From: Streptosporangium pseudovulgare
Lineage (GTDB): Bacteria; Actinomycetota; Actinomycetes; Streptosporangiales; Streptosporangiaceae
Length of the DNA stretch: 64,000 nucleotides
Direction: 5' to 3'
NCBI RefSeq assembly: GCF_014648055.1
Contig: NZ_BMQJ01000004.1
Coordinates: 1-64,000, forward strand
Shown one piece after another: positions 34,552 through 42,482 of this stretch. The translations under genes were made by a program, and so were the position numbers. Numbering within the stretch: the first letter of the stretch is position 1; each line of letters opens with the position of its first letter. The notes beneath the pieces were generated by a model. The model was not told where the DNA came from, ran no database searches, and saw only the letters and a list, made by a program, of their open reading frames with translations.

Positions 34552-35256
34552 GTGACCGTGCTGGACAGAGCCGAGGCCAGATTGCTCGTCGTGGACGACG
34601 AGCCGAACATCCGTGAGCTGCTCTCGGCCAGCCTGCGCAGGTCCGGGTTCGAGGTGATCACCGCCGCGGACGGGCGGGAGGCGGTGCACTTCGCCGAGCG
34701 GACCCGCCCCGACCTCGTGGTGCTGGACGTGATGCTGCCCGACATGGACGGCTTCTCGGTCGCCGGGCGGCTGCGGGACGTGAACGGCCAGACGCCGGTG
34801 CTCTTCCTGACCGCCCGGGACGCGACCGACGACAAGGTCGCCGGCCTGCGGGTGGCCGACGACTACGTGACCAAGCCGTTCAGCCTGGAGGAGGTCGTGG
34901 CCCGGATCCGGGCCGTGCTGCGCCGTACCCGGGGCGACCTCGACATCCCCGCCCGGCTGCAGGTCGGCACGCTGGAACTGGACGAGGAGGCCCACCAGGT
35001 CTGGGTGTCGGGCGAGCCGGTGCGGCTGTCGCCCACCGAGTTCAAGCTGCTGCACTACTTCATGGTCAACACCGGTCGGGTGCTGTCGAAGGCGCAGATC
35101 CTCGACCACGTCTGGAACTACGACTTCGGCGGTGACGCCGGGGTCGTGGAGTCCTACGTCTCCTACCTCCGCCGGAAGGTGGACGTGAACGAGCCCCGCC
35201 TCATCCACACCCTGAGGGGCGTGGGATACGTCCTGCGCCCTCCCCGTGATGATTGA
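34552..35256 (+). CDS. OmpR/PhoB-family response regulator without an adjacent kinase
   Basis: A 234-residue regulator with receiver start LLVVDDEPNIRELL, phospho-acceptor Asp59 in VLDVMLPDMDG, DYVTKPFSLEEVVARIRAV, and a winged helix with LSPTEFKLLHYFM, ILDHVWNYDFGG and LRGVGYVLRPP. Compared with its paralogue at 26058 the receiver lacks one residue just before the conserved DDYVTKPF (GLRV-ADDY against GLTLGGDDY), close to the phosphorylation-sensing loop. No kinase gene follows; the next 427 bases are non-coding. It may be driven by the kinase at 26762, act without phosphorylation, or be the survivor of a lost pair. Confidence 0.9.
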   Translation: MTVLDRAEARLLVVDDEPNIRELLSASLRRSGFEVITAADGREAVHFAERTRPDLVVLDVMLPDMDGFSVAGRLRDVNGQTPVLFLTARDATDDKVAGLRVADDYVTKPFSLEEVVARIRAVLRRTRGDLDIPARLQVGTLELDEEAHQVWVSGEPVRLSPTEFKLLHYFMVNTGRVLSKAQILDHVWNYDFGGDAGVVESYVSYLRRKVDVNEPRLIHTLRGVGYVLRPPRDD

Positions 35257-35683
35257 ACTTTCAGCGAACACTCAGGTTCGCCTCATCTGTCCCTGAGGTT
35301 CGGCTGCTCCAATGGTCAGCGCATCACCCCAGATCTCCCCGTGACCATGGCGGATCAGGGCTCGCCTCCAGCTGCGGGGGAGACGAGACCGTTCCGGTCC
35401 GCCCTCGGGCACCGGGGACCGGGCCCCGTCGCCTACCGGATTCGCCCCCGTGATCCGGTCGTACGGCGGGGCCCTTCTCATGCGCCGGGCCGTACGCGGG
35501 CCGTTCTCCGTGGGACCCGGTCCGGGTCCGTCCGTCCTCATCAGGGCTCGTGCGGCGCCCGCTCCGCCGTCCGGCCGTGCCCGTCTCCGTCGTGGTCCGC
35601 CCGCCTTCGCCCGGTCGGACTCCGGGCGCGGAACCGATCACGTCGGACGTCTAGGCCGTTCCCTTTCGGGAAGGACCGGTCCT
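35257..35683. other. 427-base intergenic region with regulator-type repeats, no gene supported
   Basis: Immediately after the regulator stop come TTTCAGCGAAC and ACTCAGGTTCG (35259-35280), an 11-base-spaced pair typical of OmpR-type sites, and CTGAGGTTCGG (35293-35303). Such sites normally precede a controlled gene, but only a Pro/Arg-rich frame from 35341 follows, with no ribosome-binding site or recognisable sequence. Just before the dynamin gene, TTCCC-TTTC-GGGAA forms a small hairpin next to its AAGGA ribosome site. Confidence 0.5.
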
Positions 35684-37531
35684 ATGAACGGGAACGGCGG
35701 TCTGCTGGAGGCGCTGCGGGAGCTGCGGGGCCGCCTCGATCCTGACCCGCTGCCCCTGGAGACCGGCGGTGTCGAGGCGGACCGCAGGGCGCTGCGCGAG
35801 CTGGCCGGCCAGCTCGACGACTACCTGATCCCACGTCTGAGCGCGATCGACGCCCCGCTGCTGGCCGTCGTCGGAGGCTCCACCGGGGCGGGCAAGTCGA
35901 CCCTGGTGAACTCCATCGTCGGGGCCGACGTCACCACGCCCGGCGTCCTGCGGCCCACCACGCTGGCGCCCACCCTGGTCACCAGCCCCGCCGACGAGGC
36001 GTGGTTCACCGAGCAGCACGTCCTGCCGGGCCTGCCCCGCGTCACCGGCGGCGGCTCCGGGGAGCCCGGCACGCTGCGGGTGGTCACCGTCGCCGGCCTG
36101 CCACCGGGGCTGGCCCTGCTCGACGCGCCGGACATCGACTCGGTCGTCGCCGCCAACCGCGAGCTGGCCGCCCAGCTCCTCGCCGCCGCCGACCTGTGGC
36201 TGTTCACCACCACGGCCTCCCGCTACGCCGACGAGGTGCCGTGGGGGTTCCTGCGGTCGGCCAGGGAGCGGAGCACGGCCCTGGCCGTCATCCTGTCGCG
36301 CGTCCCGCCCGAGGCCGTCGGCGTGGTCGAGCGCGACCTCGGGCGGCTGCTGGAGGCCAACGGACTGGGCGGGACACGCCTGTTCGAGGTGCCGGAGCTG
36401 GTCCTGCCCGAGGAGAACGCCCGCCTGCCGCGCCCGGCGGTCCAGCCGATCGCCGACTGGCTGACCGGCATCGCCGCCGACGCCCAGGCCCGCGCGGACG
36501 TGGTCCGCCAGACGCTGTCCGGCGCCCTGGACAGCCTCGCCGTACGGGTCCCCGCCCTCGCCGACGCGGTGGACCGCCAGCGCGCCGCGGCCGAGGACCT
36601 CCGCTCGATGACGGGCGCCTCCTACTCGGGCGGGCTGGCCGCCTTCGACCAGGGCATGCTGGACGGCTCGTTGCTGCGCGGGGAGGTGCTGGCCCGCTGG
36701 CAGGACTTCGTCGGCACCGGCGACCTGATGCGCTCCCTGGAGAGCCGGGTCGGCCGGTTCCGCGACCGGCTGGTGGCGATGTTCACCGGGCGGCCCGCGC
36801 CCGACAGCGAGCTGCGCGTCGCCCTGGAGAGCGGGGTGGGGGCGCTGATCAGGGCGGCGGCTGACGACGCCGCCGAACGCGCGCTGGAGTCGTGGTCGTC
36901 GCACCCCTCCGGGCGCGCCCTGCTGGAGGAGGCCGGGGTCGCGGCGGCCGGGCGTCTGGGCCGGGCCGCGACCGACCTGCCCGCCCGCTCCGAGGCCGCC
37001 GTCCGGGGCTGGCAGGAGTACGTGCTCGGCCTGGTCCGCGAGGAGGGCGCCGACCGGCGGACCGCCGCCCGCGTCACCTCCTACGGCCTCAACGGGGCGG
37101 GGCTGCTGCTGATGCTCGCGGTGTTCGCCTCCACCGGGGGCCTGACCGGCATCGAGGTCGGCATCGCCGGAGGAACCAGCGTGCTGAGCCAGAAGCTGCT
37201 GGAGGCGGTCTTCGGCGACCAGGCGGTGCGGACCCTCACCGTCAAGGCCCGGGCCGACCTGCGGGCCCGCGTCGCCTCCCTGCTCGGCGCCGAGGCCACC
37301 CGGTTCACCGACCTCCTCGACGCCGTGCAGCCGCCCGAGGACACCGCCGCGGCGCTGCGGGCCGCGGCGCAGGCCGTACGGGAGCACCGGCGCGAGATCC
37401 CGGCGGCCGCCGAGGGCCGGGGCGCGCTGCCGCCCGGCGGCGCCACCGGGGGCGTGAACGGCATGGACGGCGTGCCGCGGGGCGGCGCGGACGCCGTTCC
37501 GCTGAACGGCACCGAGGGGCGTGAGGCGTGA
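35684..37531 (+). CDS. Dynamin-family GTPase
   Basis: A 615-residue large GTPase. G1 is GGSTGAGKST at residues 64-73, the G2 Thr lies in RPTTLAPTLV, and G3 is DAPDIDS. A long helical stalk region follows with a hydrophobic hairpin (GLLLMLAVFASTGGLTGIEV, ~470-500) that could insert into membrane, then a helical C-terminus and a disordered Gly-rich tail. Bacterial dynamins remodel or protect membranes, and paired copies are common. ATG 35684 follows AAGGA by 8 bases. The stop overlaps the next GTPase gene by 4 bases (GTGA), so the two are probably a functional pair. Confidence 0.85.
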   Translation: MNGNGGLLEALRELRGRLDPDPLPLETGGVEADRRALRELAGQLDDYLIPRLSAIDAPLLAVVGGSTGAGKSTLVNSIVGADVTTPGVLRPTTLAPTLVTSPADEAWFTEQHVLPGLPRVTGGGSGEPGTLRVVTVAGLPPGLALLDAPDIDSVVAANRELAAQLLAAADLWLFTTTASRYADEVPWGFLRSARERSTALAVILSRVPPEAVGVVERDLGRLLEANGLGGTRLFEVPELVLPEENARLPRPAVQPIADWLTGIAADAQARADVVRQTLSGALDSLAVRVPALADAVDRQRAAAEDLRSMTGASYSGGLAAFDQGMLDGSLLRGEVLARWQDFVGTGDLMRSLESRVGRFRDRLVAMFTGRPAPDSELRVALESGVGALIRAAADDAAERALESWSSHPSGRALLEEAGVAAAGRLGRAATDLPARSEAAVRGWQEYVLGLVREEGADRRTAARVTSYGLNGAGLLLMLAVFASTGGLTGIEVGIAGGTSVLSQKLLEAVFGDQAVRTLTVKARADLRARVASLLGAEATRFTDLLDAVQPPEDTAAALRAAAQAVREHRREIPAAAEGRGALPPGGATGGVNGMDGVPRGGADAVPLNGTEGREA

Positions 37532-39369
37532 AGCTGCTGCGACGCAGGACCACGGTCTCCCTGGACGACCGGCTGGACGCGCTGGCCGAGGCCGCCGACC
37601 TCGCCGACGGGCGGCTGGCCCCCGTCACGGTCGCCGGGGCCCGCTCGGTGGTCGCCCGCGCCGGCGTACGGCGCAGCCTGTCGGTCGACCACACCGCGGT
37701 GGCGCTGGCCGGCGCCACCGGCAGCGGCAAGTCCTCGCTGTTCAACCTGCTGTCCGGCACCACGCTCGCCACGGTCGGGGTCACCCGGCCGACCACCTCG
37801 ACCGCGCAGGCGGCCCTCTGGGAGGGGACGGGCGCCGGACCGCTGCTCGACTGGCTGGAGGTCCCCCGCCGCCACGAGGTGGACGCCGGGGCCACCGATG
37901 ACGCCGTCACCGGAGGCTGGGCGAGCGGGAAGGTCCCCGGGCTGATCCTGCTCGACCTGCCCGACCACGACTCGATCGAGGCGGCGCACCGGCTGGAGGT
38001 GGACCGGCTGGTCGAGCTGGTCGACCTGCTGGTATGGGTGCTGGACCCGCAGAAGTACGCCGACGCGGCCGTGCACGACCGCTACCTGCGCCCGCTGTCC
38101 CGGCACCGCGACGTCACGGTGGTCGTCCTCAACCAGATCGACCGCCTGTCCCCGGCCGCCGTGGAACGCTGCCTCGCGGACCTGCGGCGGCTGCTCGACG
38201 ACGACGGGCTGGCCGGGGTGCCGCTGGTCGCGGTCTCGGCGCGCACCGGGGAGGGCGTGGACGAGCTGCGCTCCCTGCTCGCCTCGCGCGTCGCCAACCG
38301 CCGCTCGTGGGCCGCCCGCCTGGCCGCCGACGTCGGCACGGCCTCGGACGCGCTCGCCCTGGCCGCAAGCGGAGCCGGTCTCCACGACGGGGAGTCCGTC
38401 ATGGCCGGCACGGACCTCTACGCCGGCGGCTCCGGCTCCGGCTCCGGCCCCGGCCTCGGCGGAGGCCCGGCCTTCGGGGCGGTGCGCGACGCCGGCGCCT
38501 CGGCCACGGGCCCGGTCGAGGTGACCACGCCGCCGGAGGTCTCCCTGGACGGCCTCGCGGGGCCGCTGACCAGCGCCCTGTCGGAGGCGGCGGGGGTCCC
38601 GGTCGTGGTCGCCGCCGTGGCCGGGTCCCACCGGCACCGCTCCGTCGCCGCGACCGGCTGGCCGCCGACCCGGTGGATCCGACGGCTGCGGCCCGACCCG
38701 CTGCGCCGCCTCCGACTCGGTCTCCCCGCCCCGTCCGCGACGAGGGGGGCCGCCGGGTCCGCGACGCCGGAGAACGGCGGGCCCGTGGGCCGCACCTCCA
38801 TCCCGGCCACGTCCGCCGTGCAGCGCTCGCGGATGGACACCGCCGTCCGCGAGGCCGCCGGGACCGCCTCGGAGGGCCTGCCCGAGCCGTGGGCGGCGGC
38901 CGTACGGCGGGCGGCCCGGGGCCGCGCGGACGAGCTGGAGGACGGCCTCGACCGCGCCGTGGCGACCACCTCGCTCGGCGCGTCGGGACGGCCCGCGTGG
39001 TGGAGGGCGGCGGGGCTGGCGCAGTGGCTGGTGCTGCTGGCGGCGCTCTCCGGGGCGCTCTGGCTGCTCGGCCTGATCGCCCTGGATTACCTGCGGCTCC
39101 CCCGGCCCTACATGCCGACCGCGGGGGAGCTGCCCTGGCCCACCCTGCTGCTGCTCGGCGGGGTGCTCCTCGGGCTGGTGATCGCGCTGCTCTGCCGGGT
39201 GGCCGCGTGGCTGGGCGGGCGCCGCCGGGCGCGCCGGGCGTCCCGGGCGCTCCGGGCGAGCGTGGGCCAGGTGGCCCGGGAGTTCGTGCTGGACCCGGTG
39301 GGAGAGGAGCTGACCCGCTACCGCCGGTTCGCCGAGATGATCGCGGTGGCCCGGGGCGCGTCCCGCTGA
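37528..39369 (+). CDS. Membrane-anchored GTPase, partner of the dynamin-like protein
   Basis: A 613-residue GTPase. G1 is AGATGSGKSS (61-70), G2 in TRPTTSTAQA, G3 LDLPDHDS, G4 NQID and G5 VSARTGEG. After a Gly/Ser/Pro linker (~295-430) come a helical region and two C-terminal transmembrane helices (LVLLAALSGALWLLGLIAL and LLLLGGVLLGLVIALLCRV). Orthologues pair with the upstream dynamin-like gene across actinomycetes. The complementary membrane attachment (hairpin in one, two helices in the other) suggests a heteromeric membrane-shaping machine; that is inference. Translation is coupled through the 4-base overlap. Confidence 0.85.
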   Translation: MKLLRRRTTVSLDDRLDALAEAADLADGRLAPVTVAGARSVVARAGVRRSLSVDHTAVALAGATGSGKSSLFNLLSGTTLATVGVTRPTTSTAQAALWEGTGAGPLLDWLEVPRRHEVDAGATDDAVTGGWASGKVPGLILLDLPDHDSIEAAHRLEVDRLVELVDLLVWVLDPQKYADAAVHDRYLRPLSRHRDVTVVVLNQIDRLSPAAVERCLADLRRLLDDDGLAGVPLVAVSARTGEGVDELRSLLASRVANRRSWAARLAADVGTASDALALAASGAGLHDGESVMAGTDLYAGGSGSGSGPGLGGGPAFGAVRDAGASATGPVEVTTPPEVSLDGLAGPLTSALSEAAGVPVVVAAVAGSHRHRSVAATGWPPTRWIRRLRPDPLRRLRLGLPAPSATRGAAGSATPENGGPVGRTSIPATSAVQRSRMDTAVREAAGTASEGLPEPWAAAVRRAARGRADELEDGLDRAVATTSLGASGRPAWWRAAGLAQWLVLLAALSGALWLLGLIALDYLRLPRPYMPTAGELPWPTLLLLGGVLLGLVIALLCRVAAWLGGRRRARRASRALRASVGQVAREFVLDPVGEELTRYRRFAEMIAVARGASR

Positions 39370-39580
39370 GCCGCTGAGCCGCTGAGCCGGCGGCTCGGCG
39401 ACCCGGCCGGCGTGCTCCACCGGGCCATGGGGCCGGCGCCCGGCGTGTGCCCCGCCGGGTCGCGGGACGGCGGCCGTGCGCGGGTTCGCGTTCGGGGCGC
39501 TAGGTTGATCCTGCCTCGCCGGACGGCGCCGCCCCGGACGACGGGCGGTGAAGCCGCGAGGCGAACCGAGAAGGAGGACC

Positions 39581-39748
39581 GTGAACCGCAGAAGGCTCGA
39601 TATCGGCGTGCCCCTCGTCTTCGCCGTCGCGATCGTGCTGACCTCGCTCTTCGGCGCGGAGGGGACCACCGTCGGGATGGTGGCGCTGGTGGGCGCCATC
39701 GCCATCGGGTTCTACTTCGCCGCGCTGCGCAAGAACATCGAGCCCTAG
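39581..39748 (+). CDS. 55-residue two-helix membrane protein
   Basis: GTG 39581 is preceded by a near-perfect AAGGAGG (39571-39577). The product is basic at the N-terminus (NRRRLDIGVP), has two hydrophobic segments (LVFAVAIVLTSLFGA and VGMVALVGAIAIGFYFAAL) and ends RKNIEP. A -10-like TAGGTT at 39501-39506 suggests its own promoter. It lies 210 bases after the GTPase pair on the same strand. Function unknown. Confidence 0.7.
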   Translation: MNRRRLDIGVPLVFAVAIVLTSLFGAEGTTVGMVALVGAIAIGFYFAALRKNIEP

Positions 39749-39871
39749 CCGGGGCGGCGGGCCGTACGGAGAGGCGTCCGGGACGGGCGAGGCGCGCCTC
39801 GGCGGCCGGTGGGCGGGTTCGGGACCGGCGGGTGTCTTCAGAGCCGACGCCCCGGCGGGCGGGTTCGGGGT

Positions 39872-39957
39872 GAGCGCCTCCCGGTCGGAGGGGGACGGCT
39901 CAGCGGAAGGAGACCCGAGGCCGGGCGGACCTCGGAGCCGTCTCCCAGGAGGCGCTC
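39872..39957. terminator. Branched inverted-repeat structure (terminator or structured RNA)
   Basis: The outer stem pairs GAGCGCCTCC (39872-39881) and GGGGACGGCTC (39891-39901) with 39935-39957; the inner hairpin pairs CCGAGG (39915-39920) with CCTCGG (39930-39935). The fold is larger than a simple terminator and sits between convergent genes (39748 plus, 40023 minus). A terminator is the simplest reading. Confidence 0.5.
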
Positions 39958-40022
39958 AATGGGGCTTCCTCACCGCGATGCCGACCGGCCGGTGCCGGAC
40001 CGGCGCCCGGTGAGGGGCCTCG

Positions 40023-40367
40023 TCAGGCGACGAGGTTCACGTAGTAGCGGGAGTAACCGTTCATGTCGACCAGACGGGTGCCGACGCGCCTGGCCGCGGT
40101 GCTGCCGATGTTGAGGCAGGAGTCGAAGGCGGTCTGGTAGACGTACATCGGGCCGTAGGGGCCGGTCCAGACGGCTCCGTTGGCGGCTTCGGCGTAGAAG
40201 GCGGCGTAGCGGTTGTCGGTGTTGAGGACGAACGCCTCACCGCCCGGGTCGATGGCCCACCAGCCGCGGGTGCCCCACTGGCCGTGGTCGCGGCAGGTGA
40301 CGGGGCTGTAGAACATGACCGCCACCCAGACCCTGGACACGTAGCGGTTGCGGAAGTGCAGCTCCAT
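40023..40367 (-). CDS. DUF1036-like small protein
   Basis: A 114-residue protein that reads LHFRNRYVSRVWVAVMFYS, QWGTRGWWAIDPGG, then NRYAAFYAEAANGAVWTGPY and CLNIGSTAARR. The GWW-x-I-x-PG block and the early FRN... strand resemble DUF1036 proteins, small beta-sandwich folds of unknown function. There is no signal peptide, so it is probably cytoplasmic unless secreted otherwise. GGAGGAG within the 3' end of the upstream 69-residue gene serves as its ribosome site; the two genes are 3 bases apart and form an operon. Confidence 0.65.
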   Translation of the reverse strand: MELHFRNRYVSRVWVAVMFYSPVTCRDHGQWGTRGWWAIDPGGEAFVLNTDNRYAAFYAEAANGAVWTGPYGPMYVYQTAFDSCLNIGSTAARRVGTRLVDMNGYSRYYVNLVA

Positions 40368-40370
40368 GGC

Positions 40371-40580
40371 CTACTCCTCCGGTTCCGTGAATCGCAGGGT
40401 CAGCGGCCGGTCGTCCAGCGCCTGCTCCGCCAGGGGTGGGAGGTGCTCGTCGGCGGTCGCCGTGATGACGGCGCGGTCGGCCGCCCCGGGACGCTCGTTG
40501 CGTTCCCCGGCGTCGGCCTCCGCCGCGCTCGCGAACGCCACCCGGGGGTCGGGAGGGCGTTCACCGCCGTTTTCGGGCAT
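40371..40580 (-). CDS. 69-residue acidic protein co-transcribed with DUF1036 gene
   Basis: ATG 40580 is preceded on the minus strand by AGGTGAG. The product is MPENGGERPPDPRVAFASAA, then an acidic, Ala-rich chain ending LTLRFTEPEE. It has no cysteine and no hydrophobic segment, and I do not recognise a family. Its tight coupling to the DUF1036 gene implies a shared role. The leader region upstream (to about 40680) is AT-richer than average, consistent with a promoter. Confidence 0.5.
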   Translation of the reverse strand: MPENGGERPPDPRVAFASAAEADAGERNERPGAADRAVITATADEHLPPLAEQALDDRPLTLRFTEPEE

Positions 40581-40732
40581 GATCTCACCTACATTCCTCG
40601 AATGCACAGAGTGATTCAACGACAACGTACAGTCATGGCAAAGGGCTGTAAAGGGTCGTCTTCCCCTGGTCAAGGCGTAAGTGATCGAAAGGGCGCATCG
40701 AGGGCGGAAAGGTCGGAAAAGTCGGAAAAGGT

Positions 40733-40760
40733 CGAACGGCCGGGGCGCCCCGGCCGTTCG
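40733..40760 (-). terminator. Perfect 28-base palindromic terminator after the decarboxylase operon
   Basis: CGAACGGCCGGGGC and its exact reverse complement are contiguous, giving a 14-bp stem with a minimal loop, 96 bases beyond the decarboxylase stop. AAAAG runs lie on its left. No U-tract, as usual in this GC range. Confidence 0.75.
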
Positions 40761-40855
40761 GTGCCGCCTTCGCGATCCGGCCCCGCCATCGGACGGCAGC
40801 GGTCGTCACCGGGGCGGAGGCCGCTCGCCGGAGGGCGCTCGCCGGAGGGCGGCGA

Positions 40856-42322
40856 TCACTCCTCGGCGACGACGCGTACGCTCCTGACCTCCGGGTCCGC
40901 CGCGTCCGGCACGACCATCCCGGCGTCCACCCCGGTGCGCAGATAGTCCAGCACCGCCTCGGTGAGCCGTTCACCGGGCACCGCGGCGGGGATGCCGGGC
41001 GGGTACGGCGTGAGCATCTCCGCGGAGACGCGGCCCGCGGCCTCCCGCCACGGCACCTGCTCGATGCGGCCGAAGAACGCGTCCCGCGGCAGCATGGCCT
41101 GCTCCAGCCGCAGCTCCCGTGGGTCGGGGACGTCCATCGATGGGCCCGGGGGCAGCTCGTCGGCGTGCTCGGCCAGGTCCCTCAGCCCGGTGAGCAGCCT
41201 GGCGGCGGACTCCTCGTCGTCGGCGTGGGTGAGCTGGACGCTGATCCGGCGGTGGTCGGACAGGTGCAGGTTGAGCCGGTGGTGCTCGCGGAGCCAGTCG
41301 GACGCGTGGTAGCCGCTCGGGCGCAGGCCGGAGATGTCGATGATGATCTGGAGCGGATCCATGTCGGCCGCCCGGCCGGGCCCGCAGAAGTCGTCCCGAG
41401 TGTGGACGTGCATGCCCTTGATCTCGGAGATCCGCTCGCGCAGGCTCCCGGCCAGCGCCAGCGCGTGGTCGTACAGCTCGCGGCCGTGCTCGGCCATCTG
41501 CCGCCGCCAGCCGTCCAGGGCGGCGTAGACCAGCACCGACGGGCTGGTGGTGCTCAGCAGGTCGGCGCGCGACGTGAGCGCCTCCGGGTCGATGAGGTCG
41601 CCCCGCAGGTGGAAGACGGAGCTCTGCTCCAGCCCCGATCCCATCTTGTGGACGGAGGTGACGCAGACGTCGGCGCCGGCGTTCATCGCCCAGACCGGCA
41701 GGTCGGGGTGGAAGGGCAGGTGCGCGCCCCACGCCTCGTCCACCAGCAGCGGTTTGCCCCGCTCGTGGCACATCCGGGCGAGCCCGGCCAGGTCGCCGCA
41801 GGTGCCGTACGGCGTCGGGCTGGTCACCAGGGCGCCCTTGGCGTCGGGGTGCTCGTCGAAGGCCGCGGTGAACGCCTCGACCGACGGCGGGTGGGCCAGG
41901 TGCAGGTCCGGGTCGAAGTTCGGGTCCACCCAGACCGGCCGGACGCCGGACAGGATCAGCCCGGCCACCATGGCCTTGTGGGCGTCCCTGCCGAGCACCA
42001 GCTTCTCGTGCGGGCCGGCCGCCGCCAGCATGGCGGCCTTGACCGACAGGGAGCTGCCGCAGGTGGAGAAGAAGGTGTGGTCCGCGCCGACGGCGTCGGC
42101 CATGAGCTCCTGGGCCCGCTTCAGGATCCCCTTGGAGGAGGTGCGGTCGTCCAGGCCGTTGACGGCCAGGACGTCGGAGTGGAAGACGGCGTCCCCCAGC
42201 ACCGCGCGGACCCTCGGGTCGGCGCCGCGCCCCTGCTTGTGCCCCGGCGGGGTGAACGGTAGTTGCTTCTCGGCGTGGTAGGCGGCGAGCGCCTCCAGCA
42301 CCGGTGCTTCTGAATGGTCCAT
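40856..42322 (-). CDS. Orn/Lys/Arg decarboxylase-family PLP enzyme
   Basis: A 488-residue fold-type I PLP enzyme. Typical blocks are LPFTPPGHKQGRGAD at the N-terminus, VNGLDDRTSS, TFFSTCGSSLSVKAAM, LLVDEAWGAHLPFHPDLP (PLP-binding Asp), the Schiff-base lysine near residue 226 in SVHKMGSGLEQSS, and a C-terminal decarboxylase domain ending TPYPPGIPAAVPGERL. It lacks the N-terminal wing domain of enterobacterial forms. It probably decarboxylates lysine, ornithine or arginine to a polyamine precursor; the substrate cannot be read. ATG 42322 places GHKQGRG near residue 28, as usual. It is downstream of manA, separated by tandem repeats. Confidence 0.88.
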   Translation of the reverse strand: MDHSEAPVLEALAAYHAEKQLPFTPPGHKQGRGADPRVRAVLGDAVFHSDVLAVNGLDDRTSSKGILKRAQELMADAVGADHTFFSTCGSSLSVKAAMLAAAGPHEKLVLGRDAHKAMVAGLILSGVRPVWVDPNFDPDLHLAHPPSVEAFTAAFDEHPDAKGALVTSPTPYGTCGDLAGLARMCHERGKPLLVDEAWGAHLPFHPDLPVWAMNAGADVCVTSVHKMGSGLEQSSVFHLRGDLIDPEALTSRADLLSTTSPSVLVYAALDGWRRQMAEHGRELYDHALALAGSLRERISEIKGMHVHTRDDFCGPGRAADMDPLQIIIDISGLRPSGYHASDWLREHHRLNLHLSDHRRISVQLTHADDEESAARLLTGLRDLAEHADELPPGPSMDVPDPRELRLEQAMLPRDAFFGRIEQVPWREAAGRVSAEMLTPYPPGIPAAVPGERLTEAVLDYLRTGVDAGMVVPDAADPEVRSVRVVAEE

Positions 42323-42385
42323 CTCTGCTGGTTGCCCAGGTGAGAGAGGTGATAACTCGTCCCCGGCTCCGCGGGGCTCCTTCCC

Positions 42386-42477
42386 GCGTCCCGAACCGCC
42401 GGGCCCATGCGTCCCGAACCGCCGAGCCCACGCGTCCCGGGCCGCCGGGTCCGCGTGTCCCGGGCCGCCGGACCCGC
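42386..42477. repeat. Four 23-bp tandem repeats between manA and the decarboxylase
   Basis: Units start at 42386, 42409, 42432 and 42455, each a variant of GCGTCCCG(AA/GG)CCGCC(G)GG(G/T)CC(C/G)(A/G)(T/C). They lie 5-97 bases past the manA stop and 64 bases before the decarboxylase start, on their common transcript. A minisatellite-like expansion is the simplest reading. Confidence 0.85.
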
Positions 42478-42482
42478 GCGGC

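Noticed and set aside
35341-35745. 134-codon frame between the second OmpR regulator and the dynamin gene
   Set aside because: Arg/Pro/Ser-rich, no ribosome site, overlaps the real dynamin start, no recognisable sequence.
42386-42477. Tandem repeats considered as a CRISPR array
   Set aside because: Units are 23 bp and directly contiguous with no unique spacers, and no cas genes are present.
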